Under the pieces are notes generated by a model. It did not search any database. It was not told the origin of the DNA and saw nothing but the letters and a program-made list of their open reading frames with translations. The position numbers and the translations under genes are program-made. A stretch of DNA of 64,000 nucleotides from Actinomycetes bacterium (GTDB lineage Bacteria > Actinomycetota > Actinomycetes > Actinomycetales > Cellulomonadaceae): contig JAJYSG010000001.1 in assembly GCA_021793675.1 (NCBI GenBank), positions 1-64,000 on the forward strand, read 5' to 3'. Shown here one piece after another: positions 44,590 through 52,885 of the stretch; the first letter of the stretch is position 1; each line of letters starts with the position of its first letter.

Positions 44590-46155
44590 ATGTCCTCGCA
44601 GCCAGCCGTCCCGTTCACCGCCCCGCTCGCCCCGGCCGCTGCCGGCTTGGTGGCGGGGAGCCCCCGCACGTACCTGGTCAAGACCTTGGGCTGCCAGATG
44701 AACGTGCACGACTCGGAGCACATGGCGGGTCTGCTGGACGCCGCCGGGTACGTCGCGGCGGCCCCGGACGCCGTCGTCGCCGAGGACGCGGACGTCATCG
44801 TCATCAACACCTGCGCCGTACGGGAGAACGCGGCCGAGCGGCTCTACGGGACGCTCGGCCGGCTGGCCGCCGTCAAGCGCGCCCGGCCCGGGCTGCAGAT
44901 CGCGGTGGGTGGCTGCCTGGCACAGAAGGACCGTGCCGGCATCGTCGAGAAGGCGCCGTGGGTGGACGTCGTCTTCGGCACGCACAACCTCGACGTGCTG
45001 CCCGTGCTGCTCGAGCGCGCCCGCCACAACGCGCGCGCCCAGGTGGAGATCGCCGAGTCGCTGCAGGTGTTCCCGTCGACGTTGCCGACGCACCGGGAGT
45101 CCGTCTACGCCGGCTGGGTGTCCATCAGCGTGGGCTGCAACAACACGTGCACGTTCTGCATCGTCCCGTCGCTGCGGGGTCGCGAGCGCGACCGCCGGCC
45201 GGGGGAGATCCTCGCGGAGGTCGAGGCGCTCGTCGCCGGCGGCGCGATCGAGGTGACGCTGCTCGGTCAGAACGTCAACTCGTACGGTGTGGAGTTCGGC
45301 GACCGGTCGGCGTTCGCGACGCTGCTGCGCGCGGTCGGCGCGATCGACGGGCTGGAGCGGGTCCGGTTCACCAGCCCGCACCCGGCGGCCTTCACCGACG
45401 ACGTCATCGCGGCGATGGCGCTGACCCCGACCGTCATGCCGGCGTTGCACATGCCGCTGCAGTCCGGCTCGGACCGGATCCTGCGGGCGATGCGCCGCTC
45501 GTACCGCAGCGAGCGGTTCCTCGGCATCCTCGAGCGGGTGCGTGCGGCGATGCCGGACGCCGCCATCACCACGGACGTCATCGTGGGCTTCCCGGGCGAG
45601 ACCGAGGACGACTTCGCGCAGACGCTGCGGGTGGTGGAGGCCGCCCGGTTCGCCAGTGCGTTCACGTTCCAGTACTCGCCGCGGCCCGGGACCCCGGCGG
45701 CGGGGCTGGTCGACCAGGTGCCCAAGGCCGTGGTCCAGGAGCGGTACGAACGGCTCACCGAGCTCCAGGAGCGCGTCTCGCTCGAGGAGAACCGCCTCCA
45801 GGTGGGCCGGACCGTCGAGGTCCTCGTCGCGGAGGGCGAGGGCCGCAAGGACGGTGCCACCGCCCGGCTGTCCGGCCGCGCGGCGGACAACCGGCTCGTG
45901 CACTTCGCGCTCCCGGTGGCCGCCACGGCGGACCAGCTGCCGCGGCCGGGGGATCTGGTGCACGTCGACGTGACGCACGCGGCGCCGCACTTCCTCGTCG
46001 CCGACGGGGCGACCGCCGGCGGCACGTTCGCGGTGCGGCGCACCCGGGCCGGCGACGCGTGGGCGGCGCGGGGGTCCGAGTCGCACAGCCACGCGCACGG
46101 CGGTCCGGCCGGTCCGGTCGCGCTCGGGGTGCCCGGGGTCGGCGTGCCGCGCTGA
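44590..46155 (+). CDS. miaB: tRNA-2-methylthio-N6-dimethylallyladenosine synthase
   Basis: MiaB is a radical-SAM methylthiotransferase that adds the 2-methylthio group to i6A37 of tRNAs. The 521-residue protein has the UPF0004 domain cysteines ([20 protein letters not shown]), the radical [11 protein letters not shown] motif, and a C-terminal TRAM domain. The last ~50 residues are a Gly/Ala/His-rich extension. TACCCT at 44576-44581 lies 8 nt before the ATG, so the mRNA may be leaderless. The MiaA gene, which makes its substrate, is 2.1 kb downstream, separated by the YbjN pair and a dioxygenase-like gene. Confidence 0.96.
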   Translation: MSSQPAVPFTAPLAPAAAGLVAGSPRTYLVKTLGCQMNVHDSEHMAGLLDAAGYVAAAPDAVVAEDADVIVINTCAVRENAAERLYGTLGRLAAVKRARPGLQIAVGGCLAQKDRAGIVEKAPWVDVVFGTHNLDVLPVLLERARHNARAQVEIAESLQVFPSTLPTHRESVYAGWVSISVGCNNTCTFCIVPSLRGRERDRRPGEILAEVEALVAGGAIEVTLLGQNVNSYGVEFGDRSAFATLLRAVGAIDGLERVRFTSPHPAAFTDDVIAAMALTPTVMPALHMPLQSGSDRILRAMRRSYRSERFLGILERVRAAMPDAAITTDVIVGFPGETEDDFAQTLRVVEAARFASAFTFQYSPRPGTPAAGLVDQVPKAVVQERYERLTELQERVSLEENRLQVGRTVEVLVAEGEGRKDGATARLSGRAADNRLVHFALPVAATADQLPRPGDLVHVDVTHAAPHFLVADGATAGGTFAVRRTRAGDAWAARGSESHSHAHGGPAGPVALGVPGVGVPR

Positions 46156-46171
46156 CCCCCGCGGCTCGCCG

Positions 46172-46247
46172 ACGTGCGCCACGTGCGCCACGTGCGCCAC
46201 GTCGGCCACGGGTGTCAACGGCCGCCGCGGCCGCCGCGGCCGCCGCG
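46172..46247. repeat. Two triplets of 9-bp tandem repeats after miaB
   Basis: ACGTGCGCC occurs three times at 46172-46198, and GCCGCCGCG occurs three times at 46221-46247. The second block is made of CCGCGG palindromes and can fold back. They fill the gap between convergent miaB and the YbjN gene, and could serve as a transcription end or be slippage products. Confidence 0.85.
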
Positions 46248-46274
46248 GCTCAGCAGTCAGGCGGGCGGGGCGGC

Positions 46275-46799
46275 TCAGTTGTCCGGCAGGTCCGGCGGCT
46301 CTGCCTCGTCCGGCGCCGGCAGCGTGGACTCGAAGCTGAGGAACATCTGCACGCCGGTGCCCAGGCCGCACGAGAGCACCTGGGCGAGCTGGGCGTCGTT
46401 CGCGCCGGCGTCGAGGTCGGCGGACGTCTCGGCGTAGATCGCGAGCATGCCCTCCTCTTCGCGGACGTACGCCTTGGGCCAGATCCGTTCCCGGTTCCAG
46501 TCGTTGACAACCAGGGCGATGGCGGGCCGGGCGTCGAGCGGCAGGGTGCGGTGCCAGCGGCCGCGGACCTGGACGATCTCCTGCTCGTCACCCAGCAGCA
46601 GGAACCAGAAGCGGTTGCCGTCCCACGTCCCGGTGAGGTCGCCGTCGTCGTCGACGACGAACCGGTAGCTGCGCCGGCGCAGGTAGTCGGCGACACGCGC
46701 GCGCGTGACCGGCGTCGGCGGCTCGTCGTCCACGCGTGGCGCCTTCGTGGCGTTCGGCAGCCCGGACAGTGCCCGCAGCAGCCATCCCGGGGTGCTCAT
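46275..46799 (-). CDS. YbjN domain-containing protein (second of tandem pair)
   Basis: The 174-residue protein has a YbjN-type alpha/beta domain: ADYLRRRSYRFVVDDDGDLTG, GNRFWFLLLGDEQEIVQVRGRW, and ERIWPKAYVREEEGMLAIYAE. The same pattern, including IWPKAYVR and the Trp-Asn (DWNRERIW/EWNAERIW) motif, occurs in the gene directly upstream, so the two are paralogues from tandem duplication. YbjN proteins resemble type III secretion chaperones and are thought to be protein-binding; the role here is unknown. The ATG overlaps the upstream stop (ATGA), so translation is coupled. Confidence 0.85.
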   Translation of the reverse strand: MSTPGWLLRALSGLPNATKAPRVDDEPPTPVTRARVADYLRRRSYRFVVDDDGDLTGTWDGNRFWFLLLGDEQEIVQVRGRWHRTLPLDARPAIALVVNDWNRERIWPKAYVREEEGMLAIYAETSADLDAGANDAQLAQVLSCGLGTGVQMFLSFESTLPAPDEAEPPDLPDN

Positions 46800-47386
46800 G
46801 GTGCGATCCCGACGGGGTCCGGGTACCGCTCGTCGAGGGCGTCGAAGAACATGCTGCCGGTGGACAGCCCGCAGAACAGCGCCTGGTGCAGCTGGGCGTC
46901 CGTGGCGCCGTGCTCCAGGTCGAGCGCCACCTCGGACACGACGTGCACGCGTCCGTTGTCCCGCACCCGCACGTAGGCCTTGGGCCAGATCCGCTCCGCG
47001 TTCCACTCGTTGCAGACGTCGAGGATCTCGGGCATCCGCTCGATGGTGACCTCGCGCTGCCACTGGCCGCGGACCTGGAGGATCTCGGCGTGCTCGCCGA
47101 AGAGGAAGAAGTAGAAGAGGCGGCCCCGCCACATCCCGCCGAGGTCGCCGTCGCTGTCCACGAAGTAGCTGAAGCCGTTGTTGCTCATCCAGGTGGCGAC
47201 ACGGGCCGGCGTCACCGCGACCGGCACGTCCTCGGCCGCCTCGACGACGCCCAGCTCACGGGCCAGCAGGGCGGCCACGGAGTCGTGCAGGTCGGGACCC
47301 TCGTCCGCCACGGGTGGCGCCCCCCGACCGGCGCGGCGGAACCAGTCGTGGAACCGGCGACCGGCCCGGTCGGCGAACGAGGCCAT
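46796..47386 (-). CDS. YbjN domain-containing protein (first of tandem pair)
   Basis: The 196-residue product has a ~55-residue N-terminal extension (with a basic amphipathic start, MASFADRAGRRFHDWFRR), then the same YbjN fold as its downstream paralogue: VATWMSNNGFSYFVDSDGDLGG, FYFFLFGEHAEILQVRGQW, AERIWPKAYVRVRDNGR. No catalytic motif is seen. TAGTCT (47393-47398 on this strand) lies 6 nt before the ATG, predicting a leaderless bicistronic mRNA. The pair is divergent from the dioxygenase-like gene and converges with miaB. Partners are unknown. Confidence 0.85.
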   Translation of the reverse strand: MASFADRAGRRFHDWFRRAGRGAPPVADEGPDLHDSVAALLARELGVVEAAEDVPVAVTPARVATWMSNNGFSYFVDSDGDLGGMWRGRLFYFFLFGEHAEILQVRGQWQREVTIERMPEILDVCNEWNAERIWPKAYVRVRDNGRVHVVSEVALDLEHGATDAQLHQALFCGLSTGSMFFDALDERYPDPVGIAP

Positions 47387-47488
47387 GGCTCGAGACTACC
47401 GACCGATCCGGCGGCGGGCGTGCCCGGTTCGCCCGCAGCGCACCCGGCGTGCGACCACCCGGGCTGCCGGGGGCCGTAGCCTGCCGTC

Positions 47489-48292
47489 ATGCTCCACGCC
47501 GCGGCGCTGATCCCCGACACCGCGCTGCTGGTGCCGGGCGCGGCCGGGGGCCTGAGCGCGCGCGACGAGGACCCGGCGCGCACCCTCCGGGCTGCTGCCG
47601 TCGTCGCGGTCGCCGAGTCGCTCGCCGGGTGCGACCGCGTGGTCGTGGTGGCGCCGGGGCGCGCGGACCGGCAGGTCGAGCCACCGGTGCGCGGCTCGCT
47701 GGCCGCCGCCGGCGTGCCCGACGAGATGCTTCGCTGGCCTGCCCCGGGACCCGCGGGCGCGGTGCTCGTGGGCGTGCCTGCCGCGATCGGCCTGTTCGTC
47801 GTGGCGCGTGCCGTGGCGCACCGTGACACGGGTGGCGACGCGCGCGTCGTCGAGGTCGGGTCCGGCGGCCGGCACGGCGGGCGGTCACCGGCAGGCGCCG
47901 CCGGACGGACGACCCGGCGTCGGACCGGGAGAGCGACCGAGCTGCAGGCCCTGGGGGCCGAGCTCGTCGCGAGCGGGCGGCGCACGGCGCTCGTCGTCGT
48001 CGGCTCCCCGTCGGGACGGCACGGCCCGGACGCCCCGCTGGCCGACGACCCCCGCGCGCCCGGCTACGACCATGCCGTCCTGGCCGACCTCGCCGACGCC
48101 GGACCGGCCGCACGCGCACGGCTCGCCGCGCTCGACCCCGCCCGGGCCTCCTTGCTCGCGGTCACCGGCTGGGCGCCCTGGCAGGTGCTGCTCGGGGCGG
48201 CTGGGGAGGCGCCGGTGGGCTCCCGGCTGCTGGTCGACGAGGTGCTCGCCGGTGCCTGCCACGCGGTCCTGACGTGGCGGGCCGCCGCATGA
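47489..48292 (+). CDS. Class III extradiol dioxygenase-like protein
   Basis: The 267-residue protein resembles the LigB-superfamily proteins that sit between miaB and miaA in actinobacteria. Recognisable are the strand pattern HAAALIPDTALLVPG at the start and TALVVVGSPSGRHGPDAPLAD near residue 165-185. Some metal ligands of true extradiol dioxygenases are not obvious to me, and a ~40-residue basic Gly/Arg-rich stretch interrupts the middle, so activity is doubtful. TAGCCT at 47477-47482 is 6 nt before the ATG, a leaderless pattern. The stop overlaps the miaA start (ATGA). Confidence 0.75.
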   Translation: MLHAAALIPDTALLVPGAAGGLSARDEDPARTLRAAAVVAVAESLAGCDRVVVVAPGRADRQVEPPVRGSLAAAGVPDEMLRWPAPGPAGAVLVGVPAAIGLFVVARAVAHRDTGGDARVVEVGSGGRHGGRSPAGAAGRTTRRRTGRATELQALGAELVASGRRTALVVVGSPSGRHGPDAPLADDPRAPGYDHAVLADLADAGPAARARLAALDPARASLLAVTGWAPWQVLLGAAGEAPVGSRLLVDEVLAGACHAVLTWRAAA

Positions 48293-49245
48293 GCCTCGTC
48301 GTGGCGGTCGTCGGACCGACGGCGACCGGCAAGTCGGACCTCGGCATCGAGCTCGCGCTGGCGCTGGGTGGCGACGTGGTCAACACCGACGCCATGCAGC
48401 TGTACCGCGGCATGGACATCGGCACCGCCAAGGTGTCGCCGGGCGAGCGCCGCGGCGTGCCGCACCACCTGCTCGACGTGCTGGACCCGCGCGAGGACGC
48501 GACGGTCGCGGACTACCAGGTCTGGGGTCGCCAGGTGCTGGCCGACCTCCGGGTGCGCGACCGGACGGCGGTCGCCGTCGGTGGCTCGGGCCTGTACGTC
48601 CGGGCGCTGCTCGACCGGCTCGACTTCCCTGGCACCGACCCGCGGCTGCGCGCCGAGCTCGAGGCTCGGGCGGACGCCGAGGGTCCACGCGCACTGCACG
48701 CGGAGCTGGCGGTGGCCGACCCGGCGGCCGCGGAGCGGATCGGGCCGCACAACGCGCGGCGGATCGTCCGGGCGCTCGAGGTCATCGCGCTGACGGGGCG
48801 TCCCTACTCGTCGTCCCTGCCCGAGCACGTCTACCAGGTGCCGGCGGTCCAGATCGGCCTCGACTGCGACCGCGCGGTGCTCGACGAGCGCGTCGCCGCC
48901 CGTGTGGCCCGGATGTGGCAGGCCGGCCTGGTCGACGAGGTGGGCCGCCTGGTGGCCGGCGGTGGCCTGGGACGCACCGCCGCGCGGGCCGTCGGCTATG
49001 CGCAGGTGCTCGCGCTGCGGTCCGGCCGGCTGTCCGAACGGCAGGCGTACGACGAGACGGTCGTCGCCACCCGGCGACTGGCTCGCCGGCAGATGGGCTG
49101 GTTCGGCCGGGACCCGCGGGTGCACTGGCTGGATGCCCAGGACCCGGAGCTCGTCGGCCGCGCGCTCGACCTGGTGGGACGCGCGCGCGCGGGCGAGCTG
49201 CCGGAGCCGGGTCCGGCGCCGACGAGCCGTAGGCTCGGCACATGA
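48289..49245 (+). CDS. miaA: tRNA dimethylallyltransferase
   Basis: MiaA transfers the dimethylallyl group to A37 of tRNAs reading UNN codons. The 318-residue protein has the P-loop GPTATGKS at 9-16, NTDAMQLYRGMDIGTAK, VGGSGLYVRALLD, and the HNARRIVRALE motif. The zinc-finger-like segment of eukaryotic homologues is absent, as expected. ATG 48289 overlaps the stop of the upstream gene; its own stop overlaps dapF (ATGA). MiaB, encoded upstream, acts on its product. Confidence 0.96.
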   Translation: MSLVVAVVGPTATGKSDLGIELALALGGDVVNTDAMQLYRGMDIGTAKVSPGERRGVPHHLLDVLDPREDATVADYQVWGRQVLADLRVRDRTAVAVGGSGLYVRALLDRLDFPGTDPRLRAELEARADAEGPRALHAELAVADPAAAERIGPHNARRIVRALEVIALTGRPYSSSLPEHVYQVPAVQIGLDCDRAVLDERVAARVARMWQAGLVDEVGRLVAGGGLGRTAARAVGYAQVLALRSGRLSERQAYDETVVATRRLARRQMGWFGRDPRVHWLDAQDPELVGRALDLVGRARAGELPEPGPAPTSRRLGT

Positions 49246-50168
49246 GTCCGCAGGCGCTGCACGCGGTCAAGGGCCACGGCACCCGCAACGACTTCGTCCT
49301 GCTCGACGGCCGCGACGGGCTGGACCTCACGCCGACGCTCGTCCGGGCGCTCGCCGACCGCCGCGGCGGTGTCGGCGGCGACGGCGTCATCCGGCTCGTC
49401 GCCTCGGCGCGGCTCGACGACGGCGGTGCGGCGCTCGCCGAGGACCCCGCCGCGACCTGGTTCATGGACTACCGCAACGCCGACGGCTCGCTGGCGCAGA
49501 TGTGCGGCAACGGCGCGCGGGTGTTCGCCGCGTGGCTGGAGCGCCTCGGCCTGTGGGACCCGGCCGCGGGGGACGTGGTCGTCGGCACGCGCGCGGGTGC
49601 GAAGCGGATCCGCCGCGAGGCGGGCCCGGACGACGAGCCCTGGTACGCCGTCGACATGGGCGGATGGTTCCTGCCCGGCGGCTCGGCGGCGGTCGATGCC
49701 GGTGGGGACGTCGAGGTCACCGTGCGCGGCCTGCCGGTCGCCCGGCCGGCGCTGCGCGTCGACGTCGGCAACCCGCACGCCGTGCTAGCGGTGGCCTCCG
49801 GCGACGAGCTGGCCGGAGCCGACCTCACCGTCGCGCCGGTGGTGTCGCCGCCCGACCCCGAGGGGCAGAACGTCGAGCTCGTGCTGCCGCTCGGTGAGCG
49901 CGAGGAGGGCGGTCGGCGCGTCGGCGTCGTCGCGATGCGCGTGTTCGAGCGCGGCGTGGGGGAGACCCAGTCGTGCGGCACCGGAGCCGTGGCCGCGGCG
50001 CTGGCGGTGCGCGCGTGGGCGGGCGACGACGCCCCCGACGTGTGGCGGGTCCAGGTGCCGGGCGGCGTGCTGCGCGTCACCGTGCTGCCCGACGGCCACG
50101 CCGAGCTGGCCGGCCCCGCGGTGCTCGTCGCCGACGTCGCCGTGGACTGGCTCGCGCTCGCAGGATGA
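49242..50168 (+). CDS. dapF: Diaminopimelate epimerase
   Basis: DapF interconverts LL- and meso-diaminopimelate for lysine and peptidoglycan synthesis. The 308-residue protein has GHGTRNDFVLLDG at the start, the catalytic Cys88 in MCGNGAR and Cys245 in SCGTGA, and VGNPHAVL between. Both thiols are intact. The ATG overlaps the miaA stop. The next gene also overlaps (ATGA), so the run dioxygenase-like, miaA, dapF, GNAT is a tightly coupled operon. With dapA and dapB, three DAP-pathway genes lie in this window. Confidence 0.96.
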   Translation: MSPQALHAVKGHGTRNDFVLLDGRDGLDLTPTLVRALADRRGGVGGDGVIRLVASARLDDGGAALAEDPAATWFMDYRNADGSLAQMCGNGARVFAAWLERLGLWDPAAGDVVVGTRAGAKRIRREAGPDDEPWYAVDMGGWFLPGGSAAVDAGGDVEVTVRGLPVARPALRVDVGNPHAVLAVASGDELAGADLTVAPVVSPPDPEGQNVELVLPLGEREEGGRRVGVVAMRVFERGVGETQSCGTGAVAAALAVRAWAGDDAPDVWRVQVPGGVLRVTVLPDGHAELAGPAVLVADVAVDWLALAG

Positions 50169-50614
50169 ACGCGACGACGCAGATCGTTCCCGTCGCCGCG
50201 GACCACCACGACGGCTGGCGTCGGCTGTTCATGGACTACTGCATGGACGGTGGGATCGAGGTGACGCCACCTCATCTCGATCGGGTGTGGGGCTGGCTGG
50301 CGTCGGCTGATGCCCAGACGCGCGGCCTCGTGGCGCTCTCCGACGGTGAGGTCGCCGGTCTTGCCCACTTCCGTGTGTTCGAGCGACCCATCACGGGGAC
50401 GACCGGCCTCTGGATCGACGACCTCTACGTCGAACCGATGCGGCGCGGTCGTGGCTTCGCAGGTGCGCTCGTCGAGAGCGTCCGGTTGGTCGCGCGCACC
50501 GAGGGACACGATGTGGTGCGGTGGACGACGAGAGAGACGAACGTCGGCGCCCGGCGTCTCTACGACCGGATCGCTACGCAAGCGCCCGTGGTCGTCTACA
50601 ACGCGACACCCTGA
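50165..50614 (+). CDS. GNAT family N-acetyltransferase
   Basis: The 149-residue protein has a short GNAT domain. The core FVDDLYVEP-like region reads LWIDDLYVEPMRRGRGFAGALVESV, where RRGRGFA is the acetyl-CoA-binding motif, and it ends with the usual TNVGARRLYDRI helix. The substrate is unknown. It overlaps the dapF stop by 4 bp, yet its third positions look less GC-rich than those of dapF, so it may be a later insertion into the operon. Its 3' end overlaps the convergent methyltransferase gene by 19 bp. Confidence 0.87.
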   Translation: MNATTQIVPVAADHHDGWRRLFMDYCMDGGIEVTPPHLDRVWGWLASADAQTRGLVALSDGEVAGLAHFRVFERPITGTTGLWIDDLYVEPMRRGRGFAGALVESVRLVARTEGHDVVRWTTRETNVGARRLYDRIATQAPVVVYNATP

Positions 50615-51240
50615 TCAGCCGGCTCGCCGGTGGGATCGGGCCGCCGCATCTCCAGCACCCGGAACCCCTTGGCGCTGGCGGCACGCTGGACCGGCAGGCC
50701 GAGCTCGTCGGCCAGCCAGCGCTGCAGCGGGTCCGCGCCGAGGTTGCGCCCGACGACGAGCCAGGCCTCGCCCCCGGGTGCCAGGCGCGGCAGCCAACGG
50801 TGAAGGAGCTCGTGGAGGGCGTCCTTGCCGATCCGCACGGGCGGGTTGGACCACAGGGCGGCGAAGCGGATCTCGTCGGGCACCTCGTCGGGCAGCGCGG
50901 GGGTGACGTTGGCGAGCCCGAGGCGCAGCGCGTTGCCGCGCACCAGGTCGAGGGCCCGCTCGTTGACGTCCACCGCCCAGACGCGAGCCTGCGGCGCCAG
51001 CAGCGCCATCGTCAGGGCGAGCGGGCCCCAGCCGCAGCCGAGGTCGAGCAGGTCGCCCGAGGGGGGCGGGTCCGGCACCTCCCGCAGCAGCACCCGGGTG
51101 CCGAGGTCGACGTGCCCGGCGGAGAACACGCCACCGGCGGTCTGCACGGACGCCGGCCTGCCCGCCAGCTCGACGGTGATCGTGCGGCGCTCGTCGGGTG
51201 TCGCCGGGTGCGCGGAGAAGTAGTGGTCCGGCTCGGTCAC
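50596..51240 (-). CDS. RsmC/RlmG-like SAM-dependent methyltransferase
   Basis: The 214-residue protein is a class I methyltransferase of the MTS small domain type: FSAGHVDLGTRVLL, the SAM-binding LLDLGCGWGPLALTMAL at ~65-80, VDVNERALDLVRGN, and the catalytic SNPPVRIGK, the NPP[F/Y]-type motif of N2-guanine rRNA methyltransferases. It lacks the N-terminal domain of RsmC, as in many single-domain bacterial homologues. The exact rRNA target is not known. TAGGGT (51247-51252 on this strand) lies 6 nt before the GTG, suggesting leaderless translation. Confidence 0.88.
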   Translation of the reverse strand: MTEPDHYFSAHPATPDERRTITVELAGRPASVQTAGGVFSAGHVDLGTRVLLREVPDPPPSGDLLDLGCGWGPLALTMALLAPQARVWAVDVNERALDLVRGNALRLGLANVTPALPDEVPDEIRFAALWSNPPVRIGKDALHELLHRWLPRLAPGGEAWLVVGRNLGADPLQRWLADELGLPVQRAASAKGFRVLEMRRPDPTGEPADQGVAL

Positions 51241-51344
51241 GGCCCGACCCTAGCCGCCGCGCGGCCCTCGGCCTGTGGCGAAATGCGTCGCTCACCCGGC
51301 CGCGGCGTGCGAACCTTGAGCTGGAGCACGACGAGAGGAACCGC

Positions 51345-52850
51345 GTGAACGACGCCCAGCACACCGACGGCCGCACGGCGCAGGAGGTGGCTGACGACGT
51401 GGTCGCGCGTGTCCTGGCGCGAGCCGGACGCTACGACGGCACCGCCCTGCAGTCCGGCGCGGACGGTCACACCTCGTACGACGGTGACCAGATCGACCTC
51501 GAGGCGCGCACGTCCCTGCGCCGGGTCGCCGGGCTGTCGACGGAGCTGCAGGACGTCACCGAGGTCGAGTACCGGCAGCTGCGCCTGGAGCGGGTGGTGC
51601 TCGTCGGGATCACCGGCGCGGGGACGCCCGACGAGGCCGAGCTCTCGCTGCGCGAGCTGGCCGCCCTTGCCGAGACGGCGGGCTCCGTGGTGCTCGACGG
51701 GCTGCTGCAGCGCCGCCGTGTGCCCGACGCCTCGACGTATCTCGGTTCGGGCAAGGCCGCCGAGCTCGCCGCGGTGGTCCGGGCGGTCGGTGCGGACACC
51801 GTCGTCGTCGACGGGGAGCTGGCACCGTCCCAGCGGCGGTCGCTCGAGGACGTCGTCAAGGTCAAGGTCGTCGACCGCACGGCGCTGATCCTCGACATCT
51901 TCGCCCAGCACGCCAAGTCCAAGGAGGGCAAGGCCCAGGTCGAGCTGGCACAGCTCGAGTACCTGCTGCCACGGCTCCGCGGCTGGGGCGAGTCGATGTC
52001 GCGGCAGGCCGGCGGCCAGGTCGGCGGGGCCGGGCAGGGGATGGGCTCGCGCGGACCAGGCGAGACGAAGATCGAGCTCGACCGTCGCCGCATCCGGAAC
52101 CGGATGGCCAGGCTGCGCCGCGAGATCGCGGAGATGGAGCCGGCACGGCTCACCAAGCGGGCCAGTCGCAAGCGCCACGCGATCCCCTCGGTGGCCATCG
52201 CCGGATACACCAACGCCGGCAAGTCCTCCTTGCTCAACCGGCTGACGAACGCCGGGGTGCTCGTCGAGAACGCGCTGTTCGCCACGCTCGACCCGACCGT
52301 GCGCCGCGCCGAGACCGACGACGGGCGCATCTACACGCTGACCGACACCGTGGGCTTCGTCCGGGCGCTGCCGCACCAGCTGGTGGAGGCGTTCCGGTCC
52401 ACGCTCGAGGAGGTCGCCGACGCCGACCTCATCCTGCACGTGGTCGACGCCGCCCACCCCGATCCGGAGGGACAGCTCGCCGCCGTGCGGGCGGTCTTCG
52501 CCGACATCCCCGGGGCCATGGACGTGCCGGAGATCGTCGTGCTCAACAAGGCCGACATCGCGGCGCCGGACGTGGTCGCCCGGCTGCGGTCGCGCGAGGT
52601 GCACTCGGTGCTGGTGTCCGCCCACACCGGCGAGGGGATCGAGGAGCTGCGTGCGCTCCTCGCCGACCAGCTGCCACGCCCGGGTGTGCCGGTGGACGTC
52701 GTGGTGCCGTACCACCGGGGTGACCTGGTCAGCCGCGTCCACGAGCACGGCGACATCGACCACGAGGAGCACACCGAGCGGGGTACGGCGCTGCGCGCCC
52801 GCGTCGACGCGCAGCTGGCGGCGGAGCTGCAGGCGGCCTCGGTCGTCTGA
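51345..52850 (+). CDS. hflX: GTPase HflX
   Basis: HflX is a ribosome-associated GTPase that splits stalled 70S ribosomes, and in mycobacteria it is linked to macrolide-lincosamide resistance. The 501-residue protein has the N-terminal HflX domain (SLRELAALAETAGS), the linker with GGQVGGAGQGMGSRGPGETK, and the G domain: G1 GYTNAGKSS at 287-295, DTVGF, and G4 NKAD. The GTG at 51345 follows GAGAGGAA. The first ~45 residues are variable. dinG-type helicase follows 35 bp downstream with its own promoter. Confidence 0.94.
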   Translation: MNDAQHTDGRTAQEVADDVVARVLARAGRYDGTALQSGADGHTSYDGDQIDLEARTSLRRVAGLSTELQDVTEVEYRQLRLERVVLVGITGAGTPDEAELSLRELAALAETAGSVVLDGLLQRRRVPDASTYLGSGKAAELAAVVRAVGADTVVVDGELAPSQRRSLEDVVKVKVVDRTALILDIFAQHAKSKEGKAQVELAQLEYLLPRLRGWGESMSRQAGGQVGGAGQGMGSRGPGETKIELDRRRIRNRMARLRREIAEMEPARLTKRASRKRHAIPSVAIAGYTNAGKSSLLNRLTNAGVLVENALFATLDPTVRRAETDDGRIYTLTDTVGFVRALPHQLVEAFRSTLEEVADADLILHVVDAAHPDPEGQLAAVRAVFADIPGAMDVPEIVVLNKADIAAPDVVARLRSREVHSVLVSAHTGEGIEELRALLADQLPRPGVPVDVVVPYHRGDLVSRVHEHGDIDHEEHTERGTALRARVDAQLAAELQAASVV

Positions 52851-52885
52851 ACGGTCCCGTGGGAGCGCCGCACTAGCCTGTCCCG

